Assembly: GCF_016598485.1 (NCBI RefSeq)
Contig: NZ_JAEMUW010000014.1
Location: 124,001 to 188,000 of the forward strand
Reading direction: 5' to 3'
DNA: 64,000 nt
DNA from: Micromonospora coerulea
GTDB taxonomy: Bacteria; Actinomycetota; Actinomycetes; Mycobacteriales; Micromonosporaceae
Shown here piece by piece: positions 33,941 through 41,951 of this stretch (the first letter of the stretch is position 1; each line of letters begins with the position of its first letter). The notes under the pieces are model-generated. The model was not told where the DNA came from and searched no databases. It saw nothing but the letters and a program-made list of their open reading frames with translations. Position numbers and translations under genes: made by a program.

Positions 33941-34034
33941 TCGGCCGTGCCGCGCGGGCCGGTGGTCAGCCGTCCATCGATGCCCGCCGGACGGTCGATC
34001 CACCGCCGTCCATCCCGGTGGTTGTGCGGGTTTC

Positions 34035-34071
34035 TTCACACGTACGAAACAAGCCGTCACGGACCGGAAAT
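34035..34071 (+). promoter_or_regulatory. GlnR-type box upstream of amt-glnB-glnD
   Basis: TTCAC-N6-GAAAC (34035-34050), five bases, then GTCAC-N6-GAAAT (34056-34071). This is two copies of the GTnAC-N6-GAAAC pattern bound by actinobacterial GlnR, with one base off in each copy. It lies about 115 bases before the amt start, the place expected for nitrogen control. Confidence 0.7.
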
Positions 34072-34185
34072 CGGCCGGGGTCGTTGAGTGAAACAGCCGG
34101 CGACGAAGCTTCCGCGCAACCGGCTGACGGGCGACGCTGCCAGGGCTCAGTCGGAGGGAGGACTTCCACACCGAGAGGAGGCAGC

Positions 34186-35562
34186 GTGGAGATCAACACC
34201 GGCAACACCGCCTGGTTGCTCTTGTCGTCTGCGCTCGTGCTGCTCATGACGCCCGGTCTGGCCCTGTTCTACGGCGGCCTCAACCGGTCCAAGGGCGTAC
34301 TCAACATGATGATGATGAGCTTCTCCGCGATCGGGCTCATCTCCGTACTTTGGGTCATCTACGGCTTCACCCTGGCGTTCGGCACCAACGACAGCGCCGG
34401 CGCCAACAACGTGATCGGCAGCTTCACCCAGTACTTCGGTACGCAGACGAACTTCATCGGCGAGGAGTGGCTCTTCCTGGGCGCCGGCACCGGCATCCCC
34501 ACGTACGTCTTCATGGTATTCCAGATGATGTTCGCGGTGATCACGGTGGCGCTGATCTCCGGCGCGGTCTCCGACCGGTTGAAGTTCTCCGGCTGGCTGC
34601 TCTTCGCCTTCGCCTGGTTCACCCTGGTCTACGTGCCGGTGGCGCACTGGGTCTGGGGCGGCGGCTTCATCGGCTCCAAGATCAAGGCACTGGACTTCGC
34701 CGGTGGCACCGCGGTCCACATCAACGCCGGCGCCGCCGCGCTCGGCCTGGTCCTGGTGCTCGGCAAGCGGGTGGGCTGGCCCCGGGAGAGCTTCAAGCCG
34801 CACAACATCCCGTTCGTGGCGCTCGGCGCCGGCCTGCTCTGGTTCGGCTGGTTCGGCTTCAACGCCGGCTCGGAGCTGACCGTCGACGGCACCACCGCGG
34901 TGGCCTTCGTCAACACCCAGGTCGCCACGGCCGCCGGTGTGCTCGGCTGGGTCCTGGTGGAGTGGGTGCGCAGCAAGAAGCCGACCCTGGTCGGTGCCTC
35001 CTCCGGCGCCATCGCCGGCCTGGTGGCGATCACCCCGGCCTGTGGCTTCATCGCCCCGCTCCCGTCGGTCCTGCTCGGTCTGATCGCCGGCGCGGTCTGC
35101 GCCGTCGCGGTGAGCCTGAAGTACCGGTTCGGCTTCGACGACTCGCTCGACGTGGTCGGCGTGCACTTCGTCGCCGGCTGGATCGGGTCGCTGTTCATCG
35201 GCCTCTTCGCCACCCTCCAGGTCAACTCCGCCATCGAGGGCCTGGGCGCGAGCGAGGGCCTGTTCTACGGTGGCGGGGTCACCCAGCTCGGCCGGCAGGC
35301 GCTGGCCAGCGGGATCGTCTCGGTCTACTCCTTCGGGGTGGCCGTGCTGATCGCGCTTGCGGTCAAGGCGCTGATCGGGCTGCGGACCGGCACCGAGGAC
35401 GAGGTCGCCGGCATCGACGTGGCCGAGCACGCGGAGAGCGCGTACGACCTCTCGCCCACCACGGGCAGCAGCGCGGGCGGCGCGTTCGCCATGGCCGGGA
35501 TCGGCGCGACCAAGCCGGCCCCGGAGCCCGCCGAGCCGGTCAGCGAAAAGGTCGCCGGTTAA
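34186..35562 (+). CDS. amt: Ammonium transporter
   Basis: Inner-membrane ammonium channel, 458 residues with about 11 TM segments. Hallmarks are WLLLSSALVLLMTPGLALFYGG at the start, GGTAVHINAGAAALGLVL (first pore histidine) and VVGVHFVAGWIGSLFIG (second pore histidine). A hydrophilic C-terminal tail would contact the PII protein. GTG at 34186 follows GAGAGGAGG. It is first in the amt-glnB-glnD operon, with a GlnR-type box upstream. GlnB follows after 25 bases. Confidence 0.97.
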   Translation: MEINTGNTAWLLLSSALVLLMTPGLALFYGGLNRSKGVLNMMMMSFSAIGLISVLWVIYGFTLAFGTNDSAGANNVIGSFTQYFGTQTNFIGEEWLFLGAGTGIPTYVFMVFQMMFAVITVALISGAVSDRLKFSGWLLFAFAWFTLVYVPVAHWVWGGGFIGSKIKALDFAGGTAVHINAGAAALGLVLVLGKRVGWPRESFKPHNIPFVALGAGLLWFGWFGFNAGSELTVDGTTAVAFVNTQVATAAGVLGWVLVEWVRSKKPTLVGASSGAIAGLVAITPACGFIAPLPSVLLGLIAGAVCAVAVSLKYRFGFDDSLDVVGVHFVAGWIGSLFIGLFATLQVNSAIEGLGASEGLFYGGGVTQLGRQALASGIVSVYSFGVAVLIALAVKALIGLRTGTEDEVAGIDVAEHAESAYDLSPTTGSSAGGAFAMAGIGATKPAPEPAEPVSEKVAG

Positions 35563-35587
35563 CGTTTCTGGGATGGAGGGGTTGGAC

Positions 35588-35926
35588 ATGAAGCTGGTGA
35601 CCGCGGTCATCAAGCCGTACCAGCTGGACGCGGTGAAGGAGGCCCTGCACGCCCTCGGCGTGGCCGGCCTGACCGTCAGCGAGGTCCAGGGGTACGGCCG
35701 GCAGAAGGGGCACACCGAGGTCTACCGGGGTGCCGAGTACACGGTCGAGTTCCTGCCCAAGATCCGGGTGGAGGTGCTCACCGACGAGATGGACGTCGAC
35801 AAGATCGTCGACGCGATCGTGGCGGCCGCCCGGACGGGCAAGATCGGCGACGGCAAGGTCTGGGTGACCGGCGTCGAGGAGGTCGTCCGCGTCCGCACCG
35901 GCGAACGCGGCCTGGACGCCCTGTAA
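35588..35926 (+). CDS. glnB: Nitrogen regulatory protein P-II
   Basis: PII signal protein, 112 residues, trimeric. It senses 2-oxoglutarate and ATP/ADP and controls the Amt channel and other targets. The T-loop ends TEVYRGAEY, with Tyr51 at the position modified by GlnD (adenylylated in actinobacteria, uridylylated in enterics). The C-terminal signature KIGDGKVWVT is present. ATG at 35588 follows GGAGGGG; an ATG at 35573 would add five residues not found in the family. glnD follows after 12 bases. Confidence 0.97.
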   Translation: MKLVTAVIKPYQLDAVKEALHALGVAGLTVSEVQGYGRQKGHTEVYRGAEYTVEFLPKIRVEVLTDEMDVDKIVDAIVAAARTGKIGDGKVWVTGVEEVVRVRTGERGLDAL

Positions 35927-35938
35927 GGAGTCCACCCG

Positions 35939-38215
35939 ATGACCTCGTTGATCAAGAAGAATGCGTCAGGACACCCCGGCGACGGCGACGCAAACCTCTT
36001 GATCAACGAGGTCGTCGGCGTTCCCGGGGGGATCGGGGAGGGTGCCCGGGTCGCGCGGGCGGAGGCGTTCGACCGGTGGTTGGCGTCGTTGCTGCCGGCG
36101 CGGGACGGGATCGCCTTGATCGCCGTCGGTGGGCTGGGACGGCGGCAGTGTGCGCCGTACGGGGATCTCGACCTGGTGCTGCTGCACGCGGGGGTGGCCG
36201 GGACCGATGAGCTGGCCGCGTCGCTGTGGTATCCGATCTGGGACGCCGGGCTGCGGCTGGACCACTCGGTGCGGACCGTGGCCGAGGCGCTGTCGGTGGC
36301 CCAGGACGACGTCAAGGTCGCCCTCGGCCTGCTCGACGCCCGCTTCGTCGCCGGCGACCGGGTGCTCGCCGACCAGCTGATCCGTACCGCGACCGACCAC
36401 TGGCGGCGTACCGCCGTCCGGCAGCTCCCCGGCCTGAAGGAGATCACCACCGCCCGCTGGGCCACCCACGGCGAGCTCGCCTTCCTGCTGGAGGGCGACC
36501 TGAAGGAGGCCGCCGGCGGGCTGCGCGACGTCGGCATCCTGCGGGCCATCGCCACCGCCGGCATCACCGACGCGCTGCGCCCGGCCGTCCGCGCCGCTCA
36601 CCTGCGCCTGCTGGACACCCGCGACGCCCTGCACCAGCAGGTCGCCCGCCGGGTCGACCGGCTCGTCGCCCAGGAACGCGAGGGTGTCGCCCGCCTGCTG
36701 GACCTCGATGACGGCGACGCCCTGCTGCGTCGGGTCGCCGGCGACGCCCGCACCGTCAGCCACGCCCTCGACGACGCCTGGCGGGCCGCGGACCGGCTCC
36801 GCTCGGGCCGCCGCCGGGGCGTGGACGGGCGGCCCGTCCGCCGGCCCGTCGCCCGGGACGTCGTCGAACACGACGGCGAACTGGTCCTCGCCCGCACCGC
36901 CATCGGCGCCCGCCCCGACCCCAGCCTGTCGCTGCGGGTCGCCGCCGCCGCGGCCGCCACCCGGCTGCCCATCGCCCGGGCCACCTGCGAGTGGCTGGCC
37001 GCGTACTGCCCGCCGCTGCCGGCGCCGTGGCCACCGGCCGCCCGGGCCGCGCTGGTCACCCTGCTCGGCGCCGGTCCCGGCCTGGTGCCCGCCTGGGAGA
37101 CCTGCGACCGGTACGGCCTCATCGACGGCTGGCTGCCCGAGTGGACCCGGCTGCGCAGCCTGCCCCAGCACAACCCGGTGCACCGGTTCACCCTGGACCG
37201 GCACCTGGTGCAGACCGCGTACGAGGCGAGCCGGCACACCCGCGAGGTGGACCGCCCCGACCTGCTGCTGCTCGGCGCGTTCCTGCACGACATCGGCAAG
37301 GGGCTCCCGGGTGACCACAGCACCGTCGGCGGTCCCCTCGCCGAGGCGGTGGCCGCCCGGATCGGGCTGCCGGAGCACGAGGCGGCGCTGATCGGCACGC
37401 TGGTCCGGCTGCACCTGCTGCTGCCCGACGTGGCCACCCGCCGCGACCTCGCCGACCCGAAGACCATCGCCGCGGTCGCCGGGAAGGTCGGCGACACCAG
37501 CACCCTGGACCTGCTGCACGCCCTGGTCCGCGCCGACGCGGCCGCCACCGGCCCGGCCGCCTGGTCGGACTGGAAGGGGCGGCTCGTCGCCGAGCTCGTG
37601 GCCCGGGTGCGGACCGCGCTGGACACCGGCGTGCTGCCCGCGCCCCCGGCCCCCGATCCGGCGCTGGTGGCGGGGCCGCTGCCGGTCGTACACCTGACCG
37701 GGGACCGGGTGGCGGTGGCCGCGGCGGACCGGCGCGGCCTCCTCGCGACGGTCGCCGGCTGCCTGGCCCTGCACCGGCTGGAGGTGCTGTCCGCGGACGC
37801 CTCGACGGTCGATGGCCGGGCCCTGGTCGAGTGCCGGGTGCAGCCCCGCTACGGTCTCGCCCCCGACCCGATCGCGCTCAGCGCCGATCTGCGGCGCGCC
37901 GTCACCGGCGACATCTCGGTCACCCAGCGGCTGCGCGGCCGGGCCCTGGCGGCGCGGGGCGAGGGTGCGGCGCCCCGGGTGGTCTGGCACCGGGATGCGG
38001 CCACCGACGCGGTGCTGCTCGAACTGCGGGCCGCCGACGCGGCGGGCCTGCTGTACCGGGTGACCTGCGCGCTCGACGAGGCCGGCGTCCAGGTCCGCGC
38101 CGCCCGCATCTCCACCCTCGGCGCCGACGTGGTGGACGCGTTCTACCTGGTCGGCGGCTGGCCGGACGACGCCGCGCGGGCCCGGCTGGAGGCCGCCGTC
38201 CTCGCCGCCGTCTGA
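35939..38215 (+). CDS. glnD: [Protein-PII] nucleotidyltransferase GlnD
   Basis: Modifies and demodifies PII in response to glutamine. The 758 residues contain a nucleotidyltransferase domain (IAVGGLGRRQ and YGDLDLVLL, about 60-85), a GlnD linker region, an HD domain (LLLGAFLHDIGKGLPGDHS, about 440-460), and two C-terminal ACT domains (about 585-655 and 685-755) that bind glutamine. In streptomycetes and corynebacteria GlnD adenylylates PII. The ATG at 35939 has AAGGAG seven bases upstream. Residues 2-25 are encoded by a 73-bp palindromic element and are not conserved; family homology begins near GEGARVARAEAFDRWLA. Confidence 0.95.
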   Translation: MTSLIKKNASGHPGDGDANLLINEVVGVPGGIGEGARVARAEAFDRWLASLLPARDGIALIAVGGLGRRQCAPYGDLDLVLLHAGVAGTDELAASLWYPIWDAGLRLDHSVRTVAEALSVAQDDVKVALGLLDARFVAGDRVLADQLIRTATDHWRRTAVRQLPGLKEITTARWATHGELAFLLEGDLKEAAGGLRDVGILRAIATAGITDALRPAVRAAHLRLLDTRDALHQQVARRVDRLVAQEREGVARLLDLDDGDALLRRVAGDARTVSHALDDAWRAADRLRSGRRRGVDGRPVRRPVARDVVEHDGELVLARTAIGARPDPSLSLRVAAAAAATRLPIARATCEWLAAYCPPLPAPWPPAARAALVTLLGAGPGLVPAWETCDRYGLIDGWLPEWTRLRSLPQHNPVHRFTLDRHLVQTAYEASRHTREVDRPDLLLLGAFLHDIGKGLPGDHSTVGGPLAEAVAARIGLPEHEAALIGTLVRLHLLLPDVATRRDLADPKTIAAVAGKVGDTSTLDLLHALVRADAAATGPAAWSDWKGRLVAELVARVRTALDTGVLPAPPAPDPALVAGPLPVVHLTGDRVAVAAADRRGLLATVAGCLALHRLEVLSADASTVDGRALVECRVQPRYGLAPDPIALSADLRRAVTGDISVTQRLRGRALAARGEGAAPRVVWHRDAATDAVLLELRAADAAGLLYRVTCALDEAGVQVRAARISTLGADVVDAFYLVGGWPDDAARARLEAAVLAAV
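35941..36013. repeat. 73-bp REP/MITE-like palindrome inside the 5' end of glnD
   Basis: GACCTCGTTGATCAAGA (35941-35957) is a perfect inverted repeat of 35997-36013. Inside it TGCGTC (35962-35967) pairs with GACGCA (35987-35992). Only a four-base internal bulge separates the two stems, and the apical loop is 19 bases. The element starts right after the glnD ATG, keeps the frame open and is A/T-richer than its surroundings. This looks like a dispersed palindromic repeat unit that has been taken into the gene; no second copy was seen in this window. Confidence 0.75.
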
Positions 38216-38229
38216 GCCGGCCGCCCGCA

Positions 38230-38257
38230 CCGGCCTACGTCCGGCTGCGTAGGCCGG
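38230..38257 (+). terminator. Terminator after glnD
   Basis: A perfect 10-bp stem, CCGGCCTACG (38230-38239) with CGTAGGCCGG (38248-38257), loop of eight bases, 14 bases past the glnD stop. It marks the end of the nitrogen operon. Confidence 0.75.
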
Positions 38258-38309
38258 GTGCCGCCCCCGGGGCGACGTTTCCCGGGCCGCCGGCCGGCAC
38301 GCTCAGGGC

Positions 38310-39212
38310 ATGAACCTGCCAGTGCGGACCCAAGGGCTCACCAAACGGTACGGCGGGCTGACCGCCGTGCGGGACCTCGACCTGGCCGTGCGGGCCGGCG
38401 AGATTTACGGCTTCCTCGGCCCGAACGGGGCCGGCAAGACCACCACCCTGCGGATGCTGCTCGGGCTGGTCCGTCCCACCGCCGGCACGGTCCAGCTGCT
38501 CGGCCGACCCCCCGCCGCCGGCCGGCTCGGCGGGGTCGGCGCGCTGATCGAGGGGCCGGCCTTCTACCCCTACCTGTCCGGCCGGGAGAACCTGCGGGTG
38601 CTCGCCCGCTACGCCGGCGTCGGCCCCGACCGGGTGGCGCTGGTGCTGGACCTGGTCGACCTCACCGACCGGGCCGGCGACCGGTACGCCGGCTACTCGT
38701 TGGGCATGAAGCAGCGGCTCGGTGTGGCCGCCGCCCTGCTCAAGGACCCCCGCCTGCTGATCCTGGACGAGCCGACCAACGGCCTCGACCCGGCCGGCAT
38801 GGCTGACATGCGCACGCTGATCCGGCGGCTCGGGGCCGGCGGCTGCACCGTGCTGGTCTCCAGCCACCTGCTCGGCGAGGTCGAGCAGGTCTGCGACCGG
38901 GTCGGGGTGATCTCCCGGGGCCGGCTGATCGCCGAGGGGAGCGTCGCCGAGCTGCGCGGGGCGGCCGGCCTTCGGGTGCTGGCCGACCCGCTGGACGCGG
39001 CCGCCGCCCGGGCCGGGGAACTGGTCGGGCCGGAGCGGGTCCGGGTGGTCGACGGCGGGCTGGAGCTGGCGGTGGAGCCGGAACGGGCGGCCTGGCTCAA
39101 CGCCGAACTGGTCGGCGCCGGCGTGGCGGTCCGCGAGCTGCGGCGCCGGGAGCGCGACCTGGAGCAGGTGTTCTTCGACCTCATCGAGAAGGGAACGACC
39201 GATGTCCGGTAG
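38310..39212 (+). CDS. ABC transporter ATP-binding protein
   Basis: A 300-residue ATPase subunit of a two-gene ABC-2 type exporter. Walker A is GPNGAGKTTTLRMLL, the signature is YSLGMKQRLGVA (a C-loop variant with SLGMKQR typical of bacitracin/daunorubicin-type exporters), and Walker B is LLILDEPTNGLDPAGM. A C-terminal extension after about 215 is typical of the DrrA/BcrA group. The stop overlaps the permease start by 11 bases. A kinase/regulator pair follows downstream, which suggests sensing of the exported or antagonistic compound. Confidence 0.92.
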   Translation: MNLPVRTQGLTKRYGGLTAVRDLDLAVRAGEIYGFLGPNGAGKTTTLRMLLGLVRPTAGTVQLLGRPPAAGRLGGVGALIEGPAFYPYLSGRENLRVLARYAGVGPDRVALVLDLVDLTDRAGDRYAGYSLGMKQRLGVAAALLKDPRLLILDEPTNGLDPAGMADMRTLIRRLGAGGCTVLVSSHLLGEVEQVCDRVGVISRGRLIAEGSVAELRGAAGLRVLADPLDAAAARAGELVGPERVRVVDGGLELAVEPERAAWLNAELVGAGVAVRELRRRERDLEQVFFDLIEKGTTDVR

Positions 39213-40023
39213 CTACCGGGCCGAACTGGCCAAACTCGTCCGACGGCCGGCGTCCTGGCTGCTGCTGGCCATCACGCTGGTGCTCTCCCTGGTCTTCACC
39301 TATCTCTTCCCGTACGCGAGCATCGCCGGCGGGACCGACGGCCCGAACACCGACCGGACCCTGCCGATGCTGCTCCCGGAGCACCTGGTCGGGAACTCGC
39401 TCGGCGGCCTGCCGGTGTTCCTCGGCGCCATCGTGCTGATCCTCGGCGTCCTCACCGTCGGCGGCGAGTACGGCTGGGGCACCTGGAAGACCGTGCTGTC
39501 CCAGGGCCCCTCCCGACTGGAGGTGTACGCCGGCAAGCTGCTCGCCCTGGCGGCCGCCGCGCTGGTCGTGGTGCTCTCCGTCTTCGTCCTCGGCGCGGTG
39601 GCCGCCGCGCTGATCGCCGCCGCCGAGTCGCAGCCGATGACCTGGCCGGATGCCGGTGACCTGCTCACCGGGATCGGCGCGGGGTGGCTCATCGCGACGA
39701 TGTGGGCCATGCTCGGTGCCGTGCTCGCCGTCGCGCTGCGCGCGGTGGCCCTGCCCGTCGGGCTGGGCCTGGTGTGGATGCTCGCCGTGCAGAACCTGCT
39801 CGCCGCGATCGCCGCGCCGCTGCTCGACTGGGTGGCCCAGGTACAGAAGGGGCTGCCCGGCCCGAACGCCGGTTCGCTGGAGGCGGCGCTCGGCGCGCCC
39901 GGCGACACTCCCGGCGTGGCGGCGAGCGTCGGCGGCGGGCAGGCGGCCCTGGTCGTCGCGGCCTACCTGGTCGCCTTCGCGGCCCTGGGCGGACTGCTGC
40001 TGCAGCGCCGGGACATCGGCTAG
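39202..40023 (+). CDS. ABC-2 type transporter permease
   Basis: A 273-residue membrane protein with about six TM segments, starting at about 18-40, and an outer loop with PNTDRTLPMLLPEH. It pairs with the ATPase upstream, whose gene overlaps its start by 11 bases. The motif WGTWKTVLSQGPSR near residue 90 is typical of ABC-2 permeases of the bacitracin-resistance type. The substrate is unknown. Confidence 0.88.
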   Translation: MSGSYRAELAKLVRRPASWLLLAITLVLSLVFTYLFPYASIAGGTDGPNTDRTLPMLLPEHLVGNSLGGLPVFLGAIVLILGVLTVGGEYGWGTWKTVLSQGPSRLEVYAGKLLALAAAALVVVLSVFVLGAVAAALIAAAESQPMTWPDAGDLLTGIGAGWLIATMWAMLGAVLAVALRAVALPVGLGLVWMLAVQNLLAAIAAPLLDWVAQVQKGLPGPNAGSLEAALGAPGDTPGVAASVGGGQAALVVAAYLVAFAALGGLLLQRRDIG

Positions 40024-40044
40024 GCCGGGCGAGGGGGAGAACGG

Positions 40045-41175
40045 GTGGACCGCAACCGGACCGGGTGGGGCGACCAGGTCTTCGACGCCGTGGTCGCGCT
40101 GGTGCTGCTCGCGATGGGGCTGCTCGGCACCGGGCCGGCCGGCGTCAACGAGGGGATCGGCACCGGTCGGGCCACCTACCCGCTGGTCGCGGTGGCCGCG
40201 CTGGCACTGGCGGCGCGCCGGCGCTGGCCGCTGGCGACCCTCGCCGTGGTCACCGCGGCCACCACCGCGTACCTGGTGCTCGGCTACCCGTACGGGCCGA
40301 TCCTGCTGTCGTTCCTGGTCGCCGTCTACACGGTCGCCGCGTACCTGCCGCTGCGGACCGCGGCGGTGGCCGGCGGGGTGGCCCTCGCCACGCTGCTGGT
40401 GCACGTGGTGGTCGGGGTGCGTCCGCCCGGGTTGCTCGGCGCGATGCCGGCGGCCGCCTGGGTGGTGGTTCCGTTCGCGGTGGGCACCACGGTCCGGCTG
40501 GGCCGGGAGAGCACCGCGCGCAGCCGGGTGGACGAGGCCCGCCGGCTGGCCGACGCCGAGCGGCTACGGGTGGCCCGGGAGGTGCACGACGTGGTCGGGC
40601 ACGGCCTCGCCGCGATCCACCTGCAGGCGGAGATCGCCCTGCACCTGCTGGCGCGCAAGCCCGAGCAGGCCGAGGCGGCGCTCACCGCGATCAGCCGCAC
40701 GAGCAAGGAGGCGCTGGACGAGCTGCGGGTCACCCTCACCGTGGTCCGCCGGGACGAGGCGGCCGACGAGCGGGCCCCGGCCCCCGGGTTGGCCCAGCTG
40801 CCGCAGCTGCGCGACCGGCTGGCCGGCGCCGGGGTGCCGGTCACCGTGGCGGTCACCGGGGAACCCCGGGTCCTGCCGGTCGCCGTCGACCTGGCGGCGT
40901 ACCGGGTGGTGCAGGAGTCGTTGACCAACGTGCTGCGGCACGCCGGCCCGGCCACCGCCACCGTCCGGCTCCGGTACGCGGCCGACGAGCTCACCGTGGA
41001 GGTCACCGACACCGGGCGCGGCCCGGCGTCGCGGGCCGGCCGGCCGGGTCCCGGGTACGGTCTGGCCGGGATGCGGGAGCGGGTCGGCGCGCTCGGCGGG
41101 TCGTTCACCGCCGGGGTCGGTCCCGGCGGCGGCTTCCGGGTGTCCGCCACCCTGCCCCTGGAGGAGGCCGCATGA
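40045..41175 (+). CDS. Sensor histidine kinase (NarL/DesK type)
   Basis: A 376-residue membrane kinase. About five TM segments cover residues 10-150 with almost no outer domain, which suggests intramembrane sensing. The dimerisation domain has RVAREVHDVVGHGLAAIHLQ with the phosphorylated His, and the ATPase domain has TNVLRHAGPATATV (N box) and GYGLAGMRERVGALGG (G box). It follows the ABC permease after 21 bases and overlaps the response regulator by four bases (ATGA), so the four genes form one unit. Confidence 0.92.
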   Translation: MDRNRTGWGDQVFDAVVALVLLAMGLLGTGPAGVNEGIGTGRATYPLVAVAALALAARRRWPLATLAVVTAATTAYLVLGYPYGPILLSFLVAVYTVAAYLPLRTAAVAGGVALATLLVHVVVGVRPPGLLGAMPAAAWVVVPFAVGTTVRLGRESTARSRVDEARRLADAERLRVAREVHDVVGHGLAAIHLQAEIALHLLARKPEQAEAALTAISRTSKEALDELRVTLTVVRRDEAADERAPAPGLAQLPQLRDRLAGAGVPVTVAVTGEPRVLPVAVDLAAYRVVQESLTNVLRHAGPATATVRLRYAADELTVEVTDTGRGPASRAGRPGPGYGLAGMRERVGALGGSFTAGVGPGGGFRVSATLPLEEAA

Positions 41176-41825
41176 TCAGCGTGTTGCTCGCCGACGACCA
41201 GGACCTGGTCCGGATCGGGCTGCGGGCGCTGGTGGAGAGCGAGGACGACCTCGCGGTGGTGGGCGAGGCGGCCGACGGCCTGAGCGTCGTCGAGCTGGCC
41301 CGGCGGGCCCGCCCGGACGTGGTGCTGATGGACGTCCGGATGCCGGGGATCGACGGCATCGAGGCGACCCGGCGGATCGTCGCCGATCCCGGGCTGGCGG
41401 ACACCCGGGTGATCGTGTTGACCACCTTCGAGCTGGACGAGTACGTCTTCGACGCGCTCCGCCACGGGGCCAGCGGCTTCCTCACCAAGGACACCCGCCC
41501 GGCCGAGCTGCTGCGGGCGATCCGGCTGGTGGCCGGCGGGGAGGCGCTGCTGTCGCCGTCGGTGACCCGGCGGGTGGTCCGGGAGTTCGCCACCCGGCCG
41601 GCCCGGGTGCCCCGGCCGCACCCGCGGCTCGGCGCGCTCACCGAGCGGGAGCGGGAGGTGGTGGGGCTGGTCGGCGAGGGGCTGAGCAACGTGGAGATCG
41701 CCGAGCGGCTGGTGGTCAGCCCGGCCACCGCGCGTACCCACGTCAGCCGCGCGATGGTGAAGCTCGCCGCCCGCGACCGGGCCCAGCTGGTGGTCTTCGC
41801 GTACCAGTCGGGCCTGGTGTCGTGA
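41172..41825 (+). CDS. LuxR-type response regulator
   Basis: A 217-residue NarL/FixJ-family regulator. The receiver domain (about 1-120) has the acidic pair DDQ, the phosphoacceptor in VVLMDVRMPGIDG and the conserved Lys in FLTKDTRP. The C-terminal helix-turn-helix (about 150-215) reads LTEREREVVGLVGEGLSN then EIAERLVVSPATARTHVSR. It is the partner of the kinase just upstream and probably controls the ABC exporter genes ahead of it. Confidence 0.94.
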   Translation: MISVLLADDQDLVRIGLRALVESEDDLAVVGEAADGLSVVELARRARPDVVLMDVRMPGIDGIEATRRIVADPGLADTRVIVLTTFELDEYVFDALRHGASGFLTKDTRPAELLRAIRLVAGGEALLSPSVTRRVVREFATRPARVPRPHPRLGALTEREREVVGLVGEGLSNVEIAERLVVSPATARTHVSRAMVKLAARDRAQLVVFAYQSGLVS

Positions 41826-41951
41826 TCCGGCGCACGTCGGGCGTGAGCCGGCCCGGAGCGGGGGTGTGGGCGGCGGGCTACCCTAGCGATGGCCGGATCT
41901 GTTCGCCCGGCCGCCTGTGCCCGCCGGAACACTGACAAACGGGATGTTCGT

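Noticed and set aside
34081..34095. A third GlnR half-site (GTGAAAC) nearer to amt
   Set aside because: Only the GAAAC half is present without a GTnAC partner at the right distance.
31556..34171. An 871-codon minus-strand frame across ftsY and the phosphotransferase gene
   Set aside because: It spans two recognised genes antisense and has only low-complexity sequence.
35966..38230. A 754-codon minus-strand frame opposite glnD
   Set aside because: Shadow of glnD, whose NT, HD and ACT domains are clear.
41889..41951. Longer N terminus for Ffh from ATG 41889
   Set aside because: The added 21 residues are not family-like and overlap the likely -10 region; GTG 41952 gives the conserved start.
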